45,438 nucleotides of DNA from an uncultured Alistipes sp. (lineage in GTDB: Bacteria > Bacteroidota > Bacteroidia > Bacteroidales > Rikenellaceae), in contig CANPHE010000021.1 in the NCBI GenBank assembly GCA_947573795.1, positions 1 through 45,438 on the forward strand, in the 5' to 3' direction. Of this stretch, positions 26,617-34,609 are shown piece after piece (within the stretch, counting starts at the first letter, position 1; every line of letters begins with the position of its first letter). The notes beneath the pieces were generated by a model that saw only the letters and a program-made list of their open reading frames with translations, searched no databases and had not been told where the DNA came from. The position numbers and the translations under genes were made by a program.

Positions 26617-26866
26617 TTCGTGACCGAGAGTGCTCCAGAATTCGTAGCTGACAGAGCTCAGAATTCGTGATCGGCAAAGTTCCAGAGTTCGTGGCAGGCC
26701 CTCATGCCCCCAAAATCTCGTGACCGGCAAAACTCCAGAGTTCGTGGCTAATAAAACCCCACCCTCTTGGCCGCCCCCCAAAACTCGTGGCCAACAAAAC
26801 CTCGAAATTCGTGGCAGGCCCTCGTGCCCCCAAAATTTCGTGGCCGACAAAACTCCGTATTTCGAG
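26617..26866. repeat. Degenerate minisatellite of 24- and 29-bp units
   Basis: About ten units start with TTCGTG or CTCGTG. Most are 24 bp (consensus TTCGTGRCCGGCAAAACTCC then AGAG). Two are 29 bp and nearly identical to each other (TTCGTGGCAGGCCCTC[A/G]TGCC then CCCAAAAT). The block lies in non-coding DNA downstream of the LacI gene. A minus-strand frame is open across it, but unit lengths are not multiples of three overall, so coding is unlikely. Confidence 0.8.
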
Positions 26867-26895
26867 AAATTCCATTAAACGCCCCGAAACCGAAC

Positions 26896-26929
26896 AAAAA
26901 AGAGGCTGTCTAAGAAGTTAGACAGCCTC
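26896..26929 (-). terminator. Terminator of a short minus-strand unit
   Basis: GAGGCTGTCTAA (26902-26913) pairs perfectly with TTAGACAGCCTC (26918-26929). On the minus strand six T follow. It is closely related to the hairpin at 11225-11271, in the same orientation. A further inverted repeat, CATGCGGAA...TTCCGCATG, lies at 26931-26967. Confidence 0.75.
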
Positions 26930-27182
26930 ACATGCGGAAATTGCGGCGTCATGTCAAATTCCGCATGGGGTGTTGCGTCACCGTATTATAGATTTAAGTC
27001 TTACTTATGACTTTATAGTTTATCGGCTTTTCACCGCCATTTCGCTCAAAATAGTCGGGGTCCGCGACATTCCACCGCGTTTACCATACCCTCTCCGCCT
27101 CCAATAGGGGCTTCGGATGCGACCGCAAGGCAACAGGATTGCGAAGTATTTTTCGTGCATAGTCGTAATCGTTACCTTTTTC
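26896..27182 (-). ncRNA. Candidate small transcript with a 46-aa ORF
   Basis: A minus-strand TATCTTTG box (27188-27195) and the terminator at 26896-26929 bound a unit of about 285 bases. Inside, ATG 27160 opens a 46-codon frame to 27020 encoding a basic peptide (FAILLPCGRIRSPYWRRRGY, then GKRGGMSRTP). It could be a small protein gene, an sRNA, or the relic border of a mobile element. I know no family for it. Confidence 0.35.
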
Positions 27183-27195
27183 AATAACAAAGATA

Positions 27196-27444
27196 GAATT
27201 TTTCTGCAAGTAACGCATATTTATTTGCAGAAAATTCGTCTCAATACCCTTTTTTCAGCCTATTTACGCCTTTCAAGAATATTTATTCCGCTATTATTCC
27301 CCGATATCACGCGGATTATCCCCCGATAACAAGCCAAAATCATCTTGCGAAAGCCTCGTCGATCGAACGATATTCGATCTCGGAACAGCAATCACCCCCG
27401 CCTTTAAAAAAGCTCGTTTCGATAAAACCGGAGTCGGGGATAAC
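27196..27444. other. AT-rich spacer without recognised genes
   Basis: No gene is supported. The stretch 27300-27440 holds short direct repeats (CCCCGATA twice) but no clear promoter. Confidence 0.4.
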
Positions 27445-27480
27445 AAAAAACGTTCTACAATTGCTTGTAGAACGTTTTTT
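27445..27480. terminator. Perfect bidirectional terminator after the fimbrillin gene
   Basis: AAAAAACGTTCTACAA and TTGTAGAACGTTTTTT pair perfectly around TTGC, 15 bases past the fimbrillin stop codon. Confidence 0.9.
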
Positions 27481-27495
27481 ATAAGGCAAAAACTT

Positions 27496-28977
27496 TTATT
27501 TAGACTCGAACTGGGCGATAGCGCGAACAGAAGCGCCATCCGGGAGTTTCGAAGTAATTGAGGTGGCACTCACTGTCTTTTTTACATACGCTAATGCGTC
27601 TGGATCATATGAATAGTAGGTAAGAGCAATTATATTTAATCGAACTTTTAGTAAGGTCGAGGTCCAATAATTATCTCCTGACAACGGGGCCGCTGCATCG
27701 AAACTTCCTACCAGACCACTCATTGTTTGGAATTCACTCTCAGACGGAAGATACCATCGAATACCATTTGTAGTAGGCATTGTGTTAAGAGCATCGATAA
27801 TCGCAGCGTTGGTACCTGCCGCAATCATTGCATTGGTATTTGACAATCCATTATTAATGGTTGTTAGTGACTCAAAGGTACCCCACTTGTAATTATAAAA
27901 ATAGAAGCCTTCATAATCAACCTTGGTACCCCCTGTCTCACAATCTTTCAGCGCTACGATTTTACCGGACATACCATCATCCGCAACTTCGAAAACAATA
28001 CCTTGTACCGCATCGCCCGTAGCATCGTACGGATATACATTCCCGACTTCGTATGCATGGGGTGCCACAGTTTTCATCTGGAAGTTCGCAACACGGGTAA
28101 TAGTACCGGCATTTATAGTGAATGCCTTATCGCTACCCTGGCGAAGTCTTTTGAGTATGGGCTTGGTCGGGTCCGAGGTAATGTAAGCATCGACGGAGAG
28201 ATATTCGTACGTACCCGCCGGAACCACCACATAAACGGTGTACGTTTGATTTTTGGCCATCTTGATAACACAATTCCGGGTCAGCGAATTCGACTCACCG
28301 TTCCATCTTGTGAGCGTCCACTTTCCGCCTGTGTAGGTCGCCGTAGCATTGCCTGCCAGGGGATTACCACCAACGAGAGCCAGTTTCGAGAGGGTGATAC
28401 CGTCCGCATCGGGAACCGTGAAAGATAAAGCCATGATACCGCACAGATTCTCAAATTCAAATGCTTCTGCAAATTCCGGAGCCGTGCCTATGGTATGAGC
28501 CGCCATCGGAGCAACACCGTTATCAATGAAAGAACTGCCATTTCCGCCTTGCGAGGAGCTCAACGAGATGGTCTTCGATGCAACGTCGTTTACACCGTTA
28601 TAAAGTGCAAAAAACTCCTTACCCTGTACAGACTCCGATTCATTAACAACACGGAAAGTAGCGCGGGTAGGGTCAGATTCATCAATATCCGCCCTGAACA
28701 GTACGGGAGTCAACTGCGTATCGCTCCAAACCGAAATGCAGTCGCCCTCCGACCAATAGGTTTTCACTGTTATTCCGGGGGCGTATTCCTGGTCTTCCAA
28801 CACAGTACGCGTATTGGGCAGAGTAGCCTTTATCTCGGTAAGGGTCGTCAAGCCGTCTTCGGGAACGGGAACAATCTCCTCAGCGGCATCATCTGAGCAC
28901 GCAACGGACATGACCAAAGCCACGCCGGCCAATAACATCCATAATTTTTTCATATTCTCCCAAGATTTTAAATTCAT
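27496..28977 (-). CDS. Fimbrillin-family lipoprotein
   Basis: The product is about 493 aa with a lipoprotein signal (LAGVALVMSVACSDDA). A fimbrillin-like N-terminal region (about 30-300) shows the typical WSEGDCISVW and FFALYNG segments. The C-terminal domain (about 310-490) has WYLPSESEFQTM and NYWTST, as in FISUMP/DUF1566-like modules of adhesins and tip subunits. Two starts are possible. ATG 28977 overlaps the stop of the upstream small gene as TAATG, suggesting coupled translation. ATG 28953 has a better ribosome site (GGGAGAAT) and a standard signal peptide. It probably forms or caps a surface fimbria. No Mfa2/FimB-type anchor gene is nearby. Confidence 0.8.
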   Translation of the reverse strand: MNLKSWENMKKLWMLLAGVALVMSVACSDDAAEEIVPVPEDGLTTLTEIKATLPNTRTVLEDQEYAPGITVKTYWSEGDCISVWSDTQLTPVLFRADIDESDPTRATFRVVNESESVQGKEFFALYNGVNDVASKTISLSSSQGGNGSSFIDNGVAPMAAHTIGTAPEFAEAFEFENLCGIMALSFTVPDADGITLSKLALVGGNPLAGNATATYTGGKWTLTRWNGESNSLTRNCVIKMAKNQTYTVYVVVPAGTYEYLSVDAYITSDPTKPILKRLRQGSDKAFTINAGTITRVANFQMKTVAPHAYEVGNVYPYDATGDAVQGIVFEVADDGMSGKIVALKDCETGGTKVDYEGFYFYNYKWGTFESLTTINNGLSNTNAMIAAGTNAAIIDALNTMPTTNGIRWYLPSESEFQTMSGLVGSFDAAAPLSGDNYWTSTLLKVRLNIIALTYYSYDPDALAYVKKTVSATSITSKLPDGASVRAIAQFESK

Positions 28978-29138
28978 TAATTCTCGCTCCAGCCGTCGAT
29001 ATTCGCGTCGTCCTCGGCACCCCAACCTCCAGTAGAGCCCTGGACCTCATTACTTGCGGCAAAACCTGCTTCGACTGCAACGTCGAGCCATTCAATCCGG
29101 GGTGCCTCGTAGGCCCCCCCCCTTTCATTCAATTTCAT
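28977..29138 (-). CDS. Small protein with G9 tract, coupled to fimbrillin gene
   Basis: The 53-aa frame opens at ATG 29138 (MKLNERGGAYEAPRIEWLDV) and ends EDDANIDGWSEN, with TAA overlapping the fimbrillin ATG. The middle contains AVEAGFAASNEVQGSTGGWG. Short proteins with YEAP...E...VEAGFAAS are frequent beside fimbrillin-like genes in Bacteroidales as far as I recall, with unknown function. A run of nine G (C on the plus strand, 29113-29121) lies in codons 6-9, so slipped-strand changes would switch the frame. No signal peptide is seen. Confidence 0.6.
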   Translation of the reverse strand: MKLNERGGAYEAPRIEWLDVAVEAGFAASNEVQGSTGGWGAEDDANIDGWSEN

Positions 29139-29196
29139 AAGTTATTGTAGAATAATTAGTTAAATATTCTCTTCCTTTCGCACACAATTCAACGCT

Positions 29197-29205
29197 GCAA
29201 AATTA
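29197..29205 (-). promoter_or_regulatory. Promoter of the fimbrillin operon (TAATTTTGC)
   Basis: It is a perfect TAnnTTTGC match on the minus strand with a TTTG element about 20 bases upstream and a leader of about 50 bases before ATG 29138. Confidence 0.65.
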
Positions 29206-29409
29206 TGAATTAGAAGCGAGATAAACAAACAAAAACGGTCGTAAATATCTTAAAATTTAATAAAATCTACTGATTCGCGTCCTCATTTCCCGGTCGGATC
29301 GCAACGACCGCCGTAAAAACGCCGCGGACCGCCCCGCCGTTCGCCGCACGAAAAAGCCGGGCACCACGAAGGCAGCATGCTCTGTCACAACTTATTAAAT
29401 AAGCAGTTT
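29206..29409. other. Fimbrillin upstream region
   Basis: It is AT-rich near the promoter and GC-rich from 29290. I see no gene in it and no clear terminator for the MgtC gene. Confidence 0.4.
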
Positions 29410-30075
29410 TCAAACGATGCGCTCGATGGCGATGTCGGGGTCCTTGCGCAACGAATCGATCAATTCTCTTTCGGCCGAAGCCCTACCTATGCGGAGCACC
29501 AACGTCGCACGATAGACGATTCCGTCCACTTCATGCGGAGGTTCGACGTCGTAGGAGACTACTTCCGTCCGATAATCGCCCAGACGATCGAGCACGTCGT
29601 CCAGCGTTCTGCGGTGCGATGCCGTGAAGACGATCATCATCCGCCGAAACCCCAGCCGTCCGAAAAAAAGGGTCAGTATCTCCAATCCGAAAAGCGTCAG
29701 CAGCGTGGCAGCTACGGCAAGCGGATACATGCCCGCTCCGCAGGCGAGTCCGATTCCTCCCGTCGCCCACAGACTCGCCGCCGTCGTAAGGCCCCGAACC
29801 AATTGGCGATGAAGGATGATCGTACCGGCCCCGATGAAGCCGATGCCGCTGACGACCTGAGCCGCAATACGGCTCGGATCGAAACGCAGTCCGTCGTAGC
29901 GGGCGACGAACTCATCGAAACCGTATTGCGAGACGATCATCATCAACGCGCTGCCTACCGCGACGAGGAAGTGGGTTCTGAACCCCGCATCCTTGACCCG
30001 ATATTCGCGGTCGAGACCGATGACCGTGCCGCAGACACCCGCGACACACAAACGCAAAATATAGATCCAAGACAT
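29410..30075 (-). CDS. MgtC/SapB-family membrane protein
   Basis: The 221-aa protein has four to five N-terminal membrane helices (about 1-140) and the family signatures IGLDREYR near the start, FRTHFLVAVGSALMM, IAAQVVSGIGFIGAGTIIL and GLTTAASLWATGGIGLA. A C-terminal soluble ACT-like domain covers about 150-221. In pathogens MgtC binds and inhibits ATP synthase and helps in low magnesium. In gut commensals the role is mostly undefined. It stands alone between the fimbrillin operon and rpmI. No Mg2+ riboswitch is recognised. Confidence 0.92.
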   Translation of the reverse strand: MSWIYILRLCVAGVCGTVIGLDREYRVKDAGFRTHFLVAVGSALMMIVSQYGFDEFVARYDGLRFDPSRIAAQVVSGIGFIGAGTIILHRQLVRGLTTAASLWATGGIGLACGAGMYPLAVAATLLTLFGLEILTLFFGRLGFRRMMIVFTASHRRTLDDVLDRLGDYRTEVVSYDVEPPHEVDGIVYRATLVLRIGRASAERELIDSLRKDPDIAIERIV

Positions 30076-30228
30076 GGGGCGTGTTCGTTCATTCGCACAC
30101 CGATTTATTCATATTTTATGCCAGGATGAACCGCAACCTCCGCGGAGTTTCGGGGGACGGTTTTGCGACGCTCTCGCGAGGAGTGTAAAAAACCGAGGAG
30201 AATTAATTGCAGTATGCGAAAAAAATCG

Positions 30229-30237
30229 TATTTTTGC
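30229..30237 (+). promoter_or_regulatory. Promoter of rpmI-rplT (TATTTTTGC)
   Basis: It is a perfect TAnnTTTGC match 34 bases before rpmI. It shows that the two ribosomal genes start their own transcript here, without infC. Confidence 0.7.
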
Positions 30238-30270
30238 AGGCTATGTTTAACTAATTAACTATTTACGACA

Positions 30271-30465
30271 ATGCCGAAAATGAAAACTAATGCCGCGGCG
30301 AAGAAGCGTTTTACCTTCACCGGCACAGGAAAGATCAAGCGTAAACACGCTTATCACAGTCACATCCTGACCAAAAAGACGACGAAACAGAAGCGCAACC
30401 TCTGCTATTCGGGTACGGTTTCTGCGGCCGACGAGGCCAAAATCAAGAATCTGCTGGTGAAGTAA
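30271..30465 (+). CDS. rpmI: Ribosomal protein bL35
   Basis: The 64-aa protein begins [20 protein letters not shown] and continues [13 protein letters not shown], the conserved bL35 pattern. It belongs to the large subunit. Usual neighbours are infC upstream and rplT downstream. Here infC is absent and rplT follows after an unusually long 224-base gap. Confidence 0.97.
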   Translation: MPKMKTNAAAKKRFTFTGTGKIKRKHAYHSHILTKKTTKQKRNLCYSGTVSAADEAKIKNLLVK

Positions 30466-30689
30466 TTCCCGATAGGGAATCGCCGCACCGCGCGGAGGAA
30501 GACGGCCGCGAGGGGAGGAGCAGGCGACGTGCGAACGCCGTCATACGGATTCGAATTCTCCCGAGAAACGGACGTCCGAAATGAAAAGCACAAAACGATC
30601 GAATCCGAAAAAATTCACTCAGGAGCGAAACAGCCCCGAAGAACGCGGGAGAACCGCGTCGCTGACAGCTCTTCAAAAACTTTAAATGT
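30466..30689 (+). promoter_or_regulatory. Long rpmI-rplT spacer, possible regulatory leader
   Basis: The spacer is 224 bases where a few tens are usual. It contains purine-rich tracts and short hairpins (CCCGATAGGG near 30468, GGCGAC...CGCCG near 30521-30540) and no start codon with a credible frame. Autoregulation by bL20 binding to its own mRNA is established in other bacteria. That this spacer is such a site is a guess. Confidence 0.35.
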
Positions 30690-31034
30690 ATGCCACGTTC
30701 AGTAAATGCTGTTGCGTCACGCGCAAGAAGAAAGAAGGTTTTGAAACTTGCCAAAGGTAACTTTGGTTCAAGGGGAAACGTTTGGACCGTTGCGAAAAAT
30801 ACGGTCGAAAAGGGTTTGCAGTTCGCCTATGCGCACCGCCAGCTCAAGAAGCGGACATTCCGTTCGCTGTGGATCACGCGTATCAACGCTGCCGTCCGCG
30901 CCCAGGGAATGACCTATTCGCAGTTCATCGGTAAAGTCAACGCTAAGGGTATCGCGCTGAACCGCAAGGTGCTGGCCGACCTGGCGATGAACGAGCCGAA
31001 GGCATTCGAAGCAATAGTTAACGCAGTCAAATAG
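30690..31034 (+). CDS. rplT: Ribosomal protein bL20
   Basis: The 114-aa protein begins [20 protein letters not shown] and contains [20 protein letters not shown], both diagnostic of bL20. It binds 23S rRNA early in large-subunit assembly. It ends the rpmI-rplT unit and is followed by a structured 3' region. Confidence 0.97.
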   Translation: MPRSVNAVASRARRKKVLKLAKGNFGSRGNVWTVAKNTVEKGLQFAYAHRQLKKRTFRSLWITRINAAVRAQGMTYSQFIGKVNAKGIALNRKVLADLAMNEPKAFEAIVNAVK

Positions 31035-31086
31035 CAGATCGTCGGAAGATCGCGCCTTCGGGCACTGAATTTCCCACAATCACGCA

Positions 31087-31177
31087 GTTGTAAGAAACGT
31101 TCCGGAAATACCGGTACGTACAACCGCAATCTCAGGCGGGGTTTCGATTACCAAATCGTGACCTCGCCTGATTCTTT
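31087..31177 (+). terminator. Structured 3' region and terminator of rplT
   Basis: A first hairpin pairs GTTGTA (31087) with TACAAC (31124) and contains CCGG-AAATA-CCGG. A second pairs TCAGGCGGGGT (31132-31142) with ACCTCGCCTGA (31161-31171), with an inner CGATT/AATCG pairing and TTCTTT after it. Confidence 0.75.
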
Positions 31178-32095
31178 GAACGGCTGTCGTGCGACACAGC
31201 CGACAGCGTAGCCCGAATTCGGCACCCGCATTACCGGGTGCAGTTCGTAAAATCCTTAGCTACCCTTCCATCCCTCGCAGACATCCGCACCCCTACCTCG
31301 CGCTCCCAAGATCGGGCCGGGATTCTTCGGGACGTGCGGCGTTCACCGGTTTCGAAGTACGAATCGGTAACCTCTTTCGACAACGGAAGCATTCCGAAAA
31401 AACCGGACACTGCGGACCGTTCCACGCATTCCATCAAGTTTTTTCCGGATCAAGTCCGTTCGATTTGGAAAATATCGGTAAAATATGTAACTTCCATTAG
31501 TTGAAAGATTTTTTCGACGGATACGATGTATGTCAACAGTCGGATGAATAAACGATCGGTTTCGTAATTTCGATAGCCGGGATACGGCGGCCCCCGACGT
31601 TCCGCCGATCATCGGCTGAAAGATCGAATAACCGCCGATCAAGATACGCATAAAAAAACGAGGTCGAAGATTTCCAGGTCCGGTTGGAAGGTCTGTTTCG
31701 AATACGGAACTTTGCAAAATGAATCACCCCAAACAACTGTTGGCTATGTTATACCGACCGCAGGACATACTATATGATCGTCGCATAGATACAATTCGCG
31801 GACCGAGATTCCGAGATCCGGCACACAGCGGGGACGCACGGAATACGACGCACTCTTTTCGCCGCTTGTCATTCTTCTCGCCAGGCGAAGAAAAACCGGC
31901 GGAGACATTGATCGATACCTCCATGAATCATTAAGACGAGAGACATTTTTCATCGGTATTGAATTTGGCAACGATATACAACTTTACCCTAAACTCGTTT
32001 CAACACCCTACATTTCACCGCGAAAATCGGCCCTCCGGAGTGAAATGGCGGGAAAGAAACCGAGTGAATAGATAGCTCCTTTAAATTTTACGGTT
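31178..32095. other. Non-coding stretch with no supported gene
   Basis: Open frames here are short and without family-like content. Two hairpins lie at the start (CGGCTGT...ACAcAGCCG at 31181-31202 and GCACCCG-CATTAC-CGGGTGC at 31222-31241). A weak ACTTTGC box is near 31710 before a 71-codon frame at 31719-31934 that I do not trust. Confidence 0.4.
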
Positions 32096-32521
32096 ATGGA
32101 AACAGGTAATGAAAGTCTTTATCGCTATTATCGCATCGTAAGTGTAAAAAAGATCGATCGTTGTTTTTATGAAAAACACAACCCGCATCGTACCCATGCC
32201 AAAATCCATGAAACTGTCGTGCTGCCCATGTTCGGCATCTGCGAAAACACGTTTCTCGATTATCGCAATGCTTCCGATGAACTACTGAGCCTCTATCTGC
32301 AAGCTGCTTATATCGAATTTTCGTTGTGGTTTCCGACCGTGCTGGTACGCTATATGCCGCTCTGCGAAGCGAATAAATTCAGTATTTGGCTGCGGAATCT
32401 GATTGAAAACGCATTCCTCTCCATCCTCAGACAAACTCCCGGGTGCCGCGTCGATGCCATCACTCTGATAACGTATATCCAATTACTGATGGAGAACAGA
32501 ATGCCCGCCAGGGCACGGTGA
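32096..32521 (+). CDS. Hypothetical protein, single gene with its own terminator
   Basis: The 141-aa product has no signal peptide and no family I recognise. It starts METGNESLYRYYRIVSVKKI and has a hydrophobic, Trp/Tyr-rich middle (YLQAAYIEFSLWFPTVLVRY) with two or three possible amphipathic or membrane helices. ATG 32096 is a sensible start. A good terminator 19 bases after the stop supports that the gene is real. GC is lower than in neighbouring genes, which suggests it is accessory. Confidence 0.55.
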   Translation: METGNESLYRYYRIVSVKKIDRCFYEKHNPHRTHAKIHETVVLPMFGICENTFLDYRNASDELLSLYLQAAYIEFSLWFPTVLVRYMPLCEANKFSIWLRNLIENAFLSILRQTPGCRVDAITLITYIQLLMENRMPARAR

Positions 32522-32539
32522 CGCCTATTCACTGTTGGA

Positions 32540-32571
32540 GGGGCTGGTCGGATTCGGTCAGCCCCGTTTTT
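32540..32571 (+). terminator. Terminator after the hypothetical gene
   Basis: GGGGCTG (32540-32546) pairs with CAGCCCC (32559-32565), and GTTTTTATT follows. Confidence 0.75.
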
Positions 32572-33239
32572 ATTGCACCGACAGGACAGGGCGTTCCCAA
32601 TTCTCGGTCGGAACGATTGGGCTAATGGGGATCAGTTTGTTACGAAACGTAGTCTGCAGAAGCGAGAATAGCGAGCTACAGTCTCCGACTTCGGTCCGCA
32701 ATCCATGTACCCGGCCGCCGAAAATACAAGGTTGTCGCTTTACGTATCGAAAAAATGCGGGCACGGGAACTATTATGACGCAACTCACAGATGAAGAATT
32801 CATCGGCCCCGCGCCCGCTAATTATTATATACCTCTTTTTCGATACTGAAAACGATATCGCCGGGTTCCCATCCTCACGGAATATATCCGACGCTTAAAA
32901 GGTGCAATATTCTGGAGTTTCAAGCGTGGATTTCGCGAAAAAACGGGTGCAGAACAAGCGACGGTGATGCAAAACAGGCTTTCTGAAGTATCCGTCGACT
33001 CCGCATCCGCCGGATAAAACGGGAAAATCCGATTGTCCCCGAAAACGGGTTCTGCGACGGTCGTTTCCCCGTCCGTATGCAGCATTCGATCTTCCGGATT
33101 TCGATTGGCGGTCGTAACCCGAAGGGAACAATACATATTGATTATACGTGTTTTCATGGGACGCATATCGGTTGATGGATCGGTGTTTATCGCGTCCCTG
33201 AAAATCTGCGATACAATATTATATTGTATATGCAGACAT
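32572..33239. other. Non-coding stretch with no supported gene
   Basis: Only short, unconvincing frames occur. Near 33211-33232 a palindromic AT-rich stretch (ATACAATATTATATTGTAT) lies just past the end of the RNA candidate at 33240. Confidence 0.4.
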
Positions 33240-33468
33240 AAAAAGCACGGGACGCAGGTGCAGCCCCAACGGTCGGCCTTGCGAGCCTTCAAATGGTAGC
33301 TGTCCTTACGCCCGTGCACACCCACGGCCGAAGCCGTAGGCATAGCAAGGGTTTCAGACAAAATTTACACCATTTGAAAACCTATCTGTTAGATAGTCGC
33401 AAGTTTACCGTTGGTATAAAGGTTTGTCCTAACCTTTTAGAATATGTAACGGCTATGTAGCCGCATTC
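33240..33468 (-). ncRNA. Structured RNA candidate B
   Basis: A TACCTTTG promoter (33474-33481, this strand) starts the unit. Pairings GCACGGG/CCCGTGC (33245-33251 with 33311-33317) followed by T5 end it. Perfect local hairpins lie between: GGCT-ATGT-AGCC, AAAGGTT-TGTCCT-AACCTTT, CTATCT-GTT-AGATAG, a UUCG-capped stem at 33321-33340, and a long-range CAAATGGT/ACCATTTG pair (33290 with 33369). No open frame explains it. Bacteroidales-1 RNA is reported downstream of L20 genes, and rplT is 2.2 kb away, so that family is one option. Confidence 0.6.
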
Positions 33469-33524
33469 GACTACAAAGGTAACATAACTTTTCGTTTTTC
33501 AAGTTATGCGACCCGTCGATAAAA

Positions 33525-33788
33525 ATAAAAGACGAAACGTGAACCTGACTTAGAGGATAAGCCTGCGCAAAAGCGCACTTGCATTACTACGCATAGTAGG
33601 TCCTGAGATACCCGTCAGACTTCATAACACAAGAGGCCCACGCCCGTCATGGCGTAGAGTTCGAATGTACTCACCAATCGGGGACGTGGTTAACGACCCG
33701 ACGGGGACTTCCTCTTATTGCTGCTGACTGTAAATTTCTCAGGTTTACTATGCAGCAATGCGATTCACGTCGCGTTCGACGGATCGCT
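33525..33788 (-). ncRNA. Structured RNA candidate A
   Basis: A TACCTTTG promoter (33794-33801, this strand) precedes about 265 bases rich in pairings. A closing stem is ACGTGAA/TTCACGT (33764-33770 with 33537-33543). Inner pairs are TTGCTGC/GCAGCAA with GTAAA/TTTAC, AAGAGG/CCTCTT, CCCGTC/GACGGG, TACTA/TAGTA and GTGCGC/GCGCAG. A loop CCTGAGA can pair with TCTCAGG about 130 bases on, a pseudoknot. A T-rich tail follows. It is not tmRNA, SRP or RNase P by the motifs I can check. Confidence 0.55.
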
Positions 33789-33904
33789 TGTCCCAAAGGT
33801 AGTACAAAAAATCGAAACCGCAACAAGAAGTGTGCGTTTTTTTGCGCCGAAAGGACTTTTACGCCCGAATGGAGTATGGCGACGGTTTTTCGGAATATGG
33901 TTGA

Positions 33905-34430
33905 AGGGGTGCTCGGCGGTGTTTTGTGGGGCGCAGCCTGCGGAGGAACGCCCAAGGCGGGCCTCCGCCGCCGGAGGCTGCGGCCCGCGCAATCCTGAAG
34001 GATTGCATTTATTGGGCGGATAATCATTTTCGGCGGCTGAAAGGGCGAGTCGTAGTCTGCGGGGTGAGCGCAGCGAGCCTCCGCCTGGGGGAGGCTACGG
34101 CTCGCGCAGTCTTACAGACTGCATTTGTTCGTAAAAGATGTAACGCCGATGACGTTGAGTCTGCCGCGAATGTCGATTTGTGAGTCGTAGTCTGCGGGGC
34201 GAGCGCAGCGTGCCTCGCCCGGGGGAGGCTACGGCTCGCGCGGTCTTACAGACCGCATTTATTCGTAGAAGATGCAATGCCGAGATTTGAGCCTGCGGCC
34301 CGCGCAACTCAAAGAGTCGCAGTTTGCAGATAAAGATCATCTTCGGCGGCTGACGGGGTCGAGTCGTGGCCTGCGGGGCGAGCATAGCGAGCCCTCCGCC
34401 CGGGAAGGCTATGGCCCTCTCACTACTATT
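33905..34430. repeat. Family of structured, covarying repeats
   Basis: Four to five diverged copies of a unit of about 135 bp stand in tandem. Best copies are 34044-34140 and 34180-34275. They share GAGTCGTAGTCTGCGGGG, a GCGAGCC...GGCTCGC type stem, and a small hairpin. In successive copies the small hairpin reads GCAATC/GATTGC, GCAGTC/GACTGC and GCGGTC/GACCGC, so both arms change together. A partial copy is near 34282-34330 and another at 34360-34425. Confidence 0.75.
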
Positions 34431-34609
34431 AACAGAAAATTCCTCCATTCAAATCAACTTGGCATTGACCTCGCTTAGTCGTATCTTGTGCCGAAAATAC
34501 TATGCTTCTGAGATTCGAGCGACCTCGACAACACGGCCGCTTGTTGCGATCCGGGGAGGAATGCAGGCTGCAATTGCGGAATACCGACACTCCGAAGCGG
34601 GGAATGCGT
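34431..34609. other. Spacer downstream of pfkA
   Basis: No gene and no strong pfkA terminator are seen. The structured repeats at 34425 and beyond may end the pfkA transcript. Confidence 0.35.

Noticed and set aside
26341..26850. A minus-strand frame with repeated FWGHEGLPR across the minisatellite
   Set aside because: The periodic peptide follows from the DNA repeat. Unit lengths of 24 and 29 do not keep a common frame, and the frame has no promoter or ribosome site.
31719..31934. A 71-codon plus-strand frame (MNHPKQLLAMLYRPQD...)
   Set aside because: It has only a weak promoter-like box, no family resemblance and no terminator. The opposite strand is equally open.
32825..33361. A 178-codon minus-strand frame (MSETLAMPTASAVGVHG...)
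   Set aside because: It lies across the structured RNA candidate and its terminator. Stem-loop constraints explain the sequence better than coding.
33905..34430. Possible CRISPR array
   Set aside because: The repeats are about 135 bp, diverged and internally paired, with no short identical repeats or unique spacers and no cas genes.
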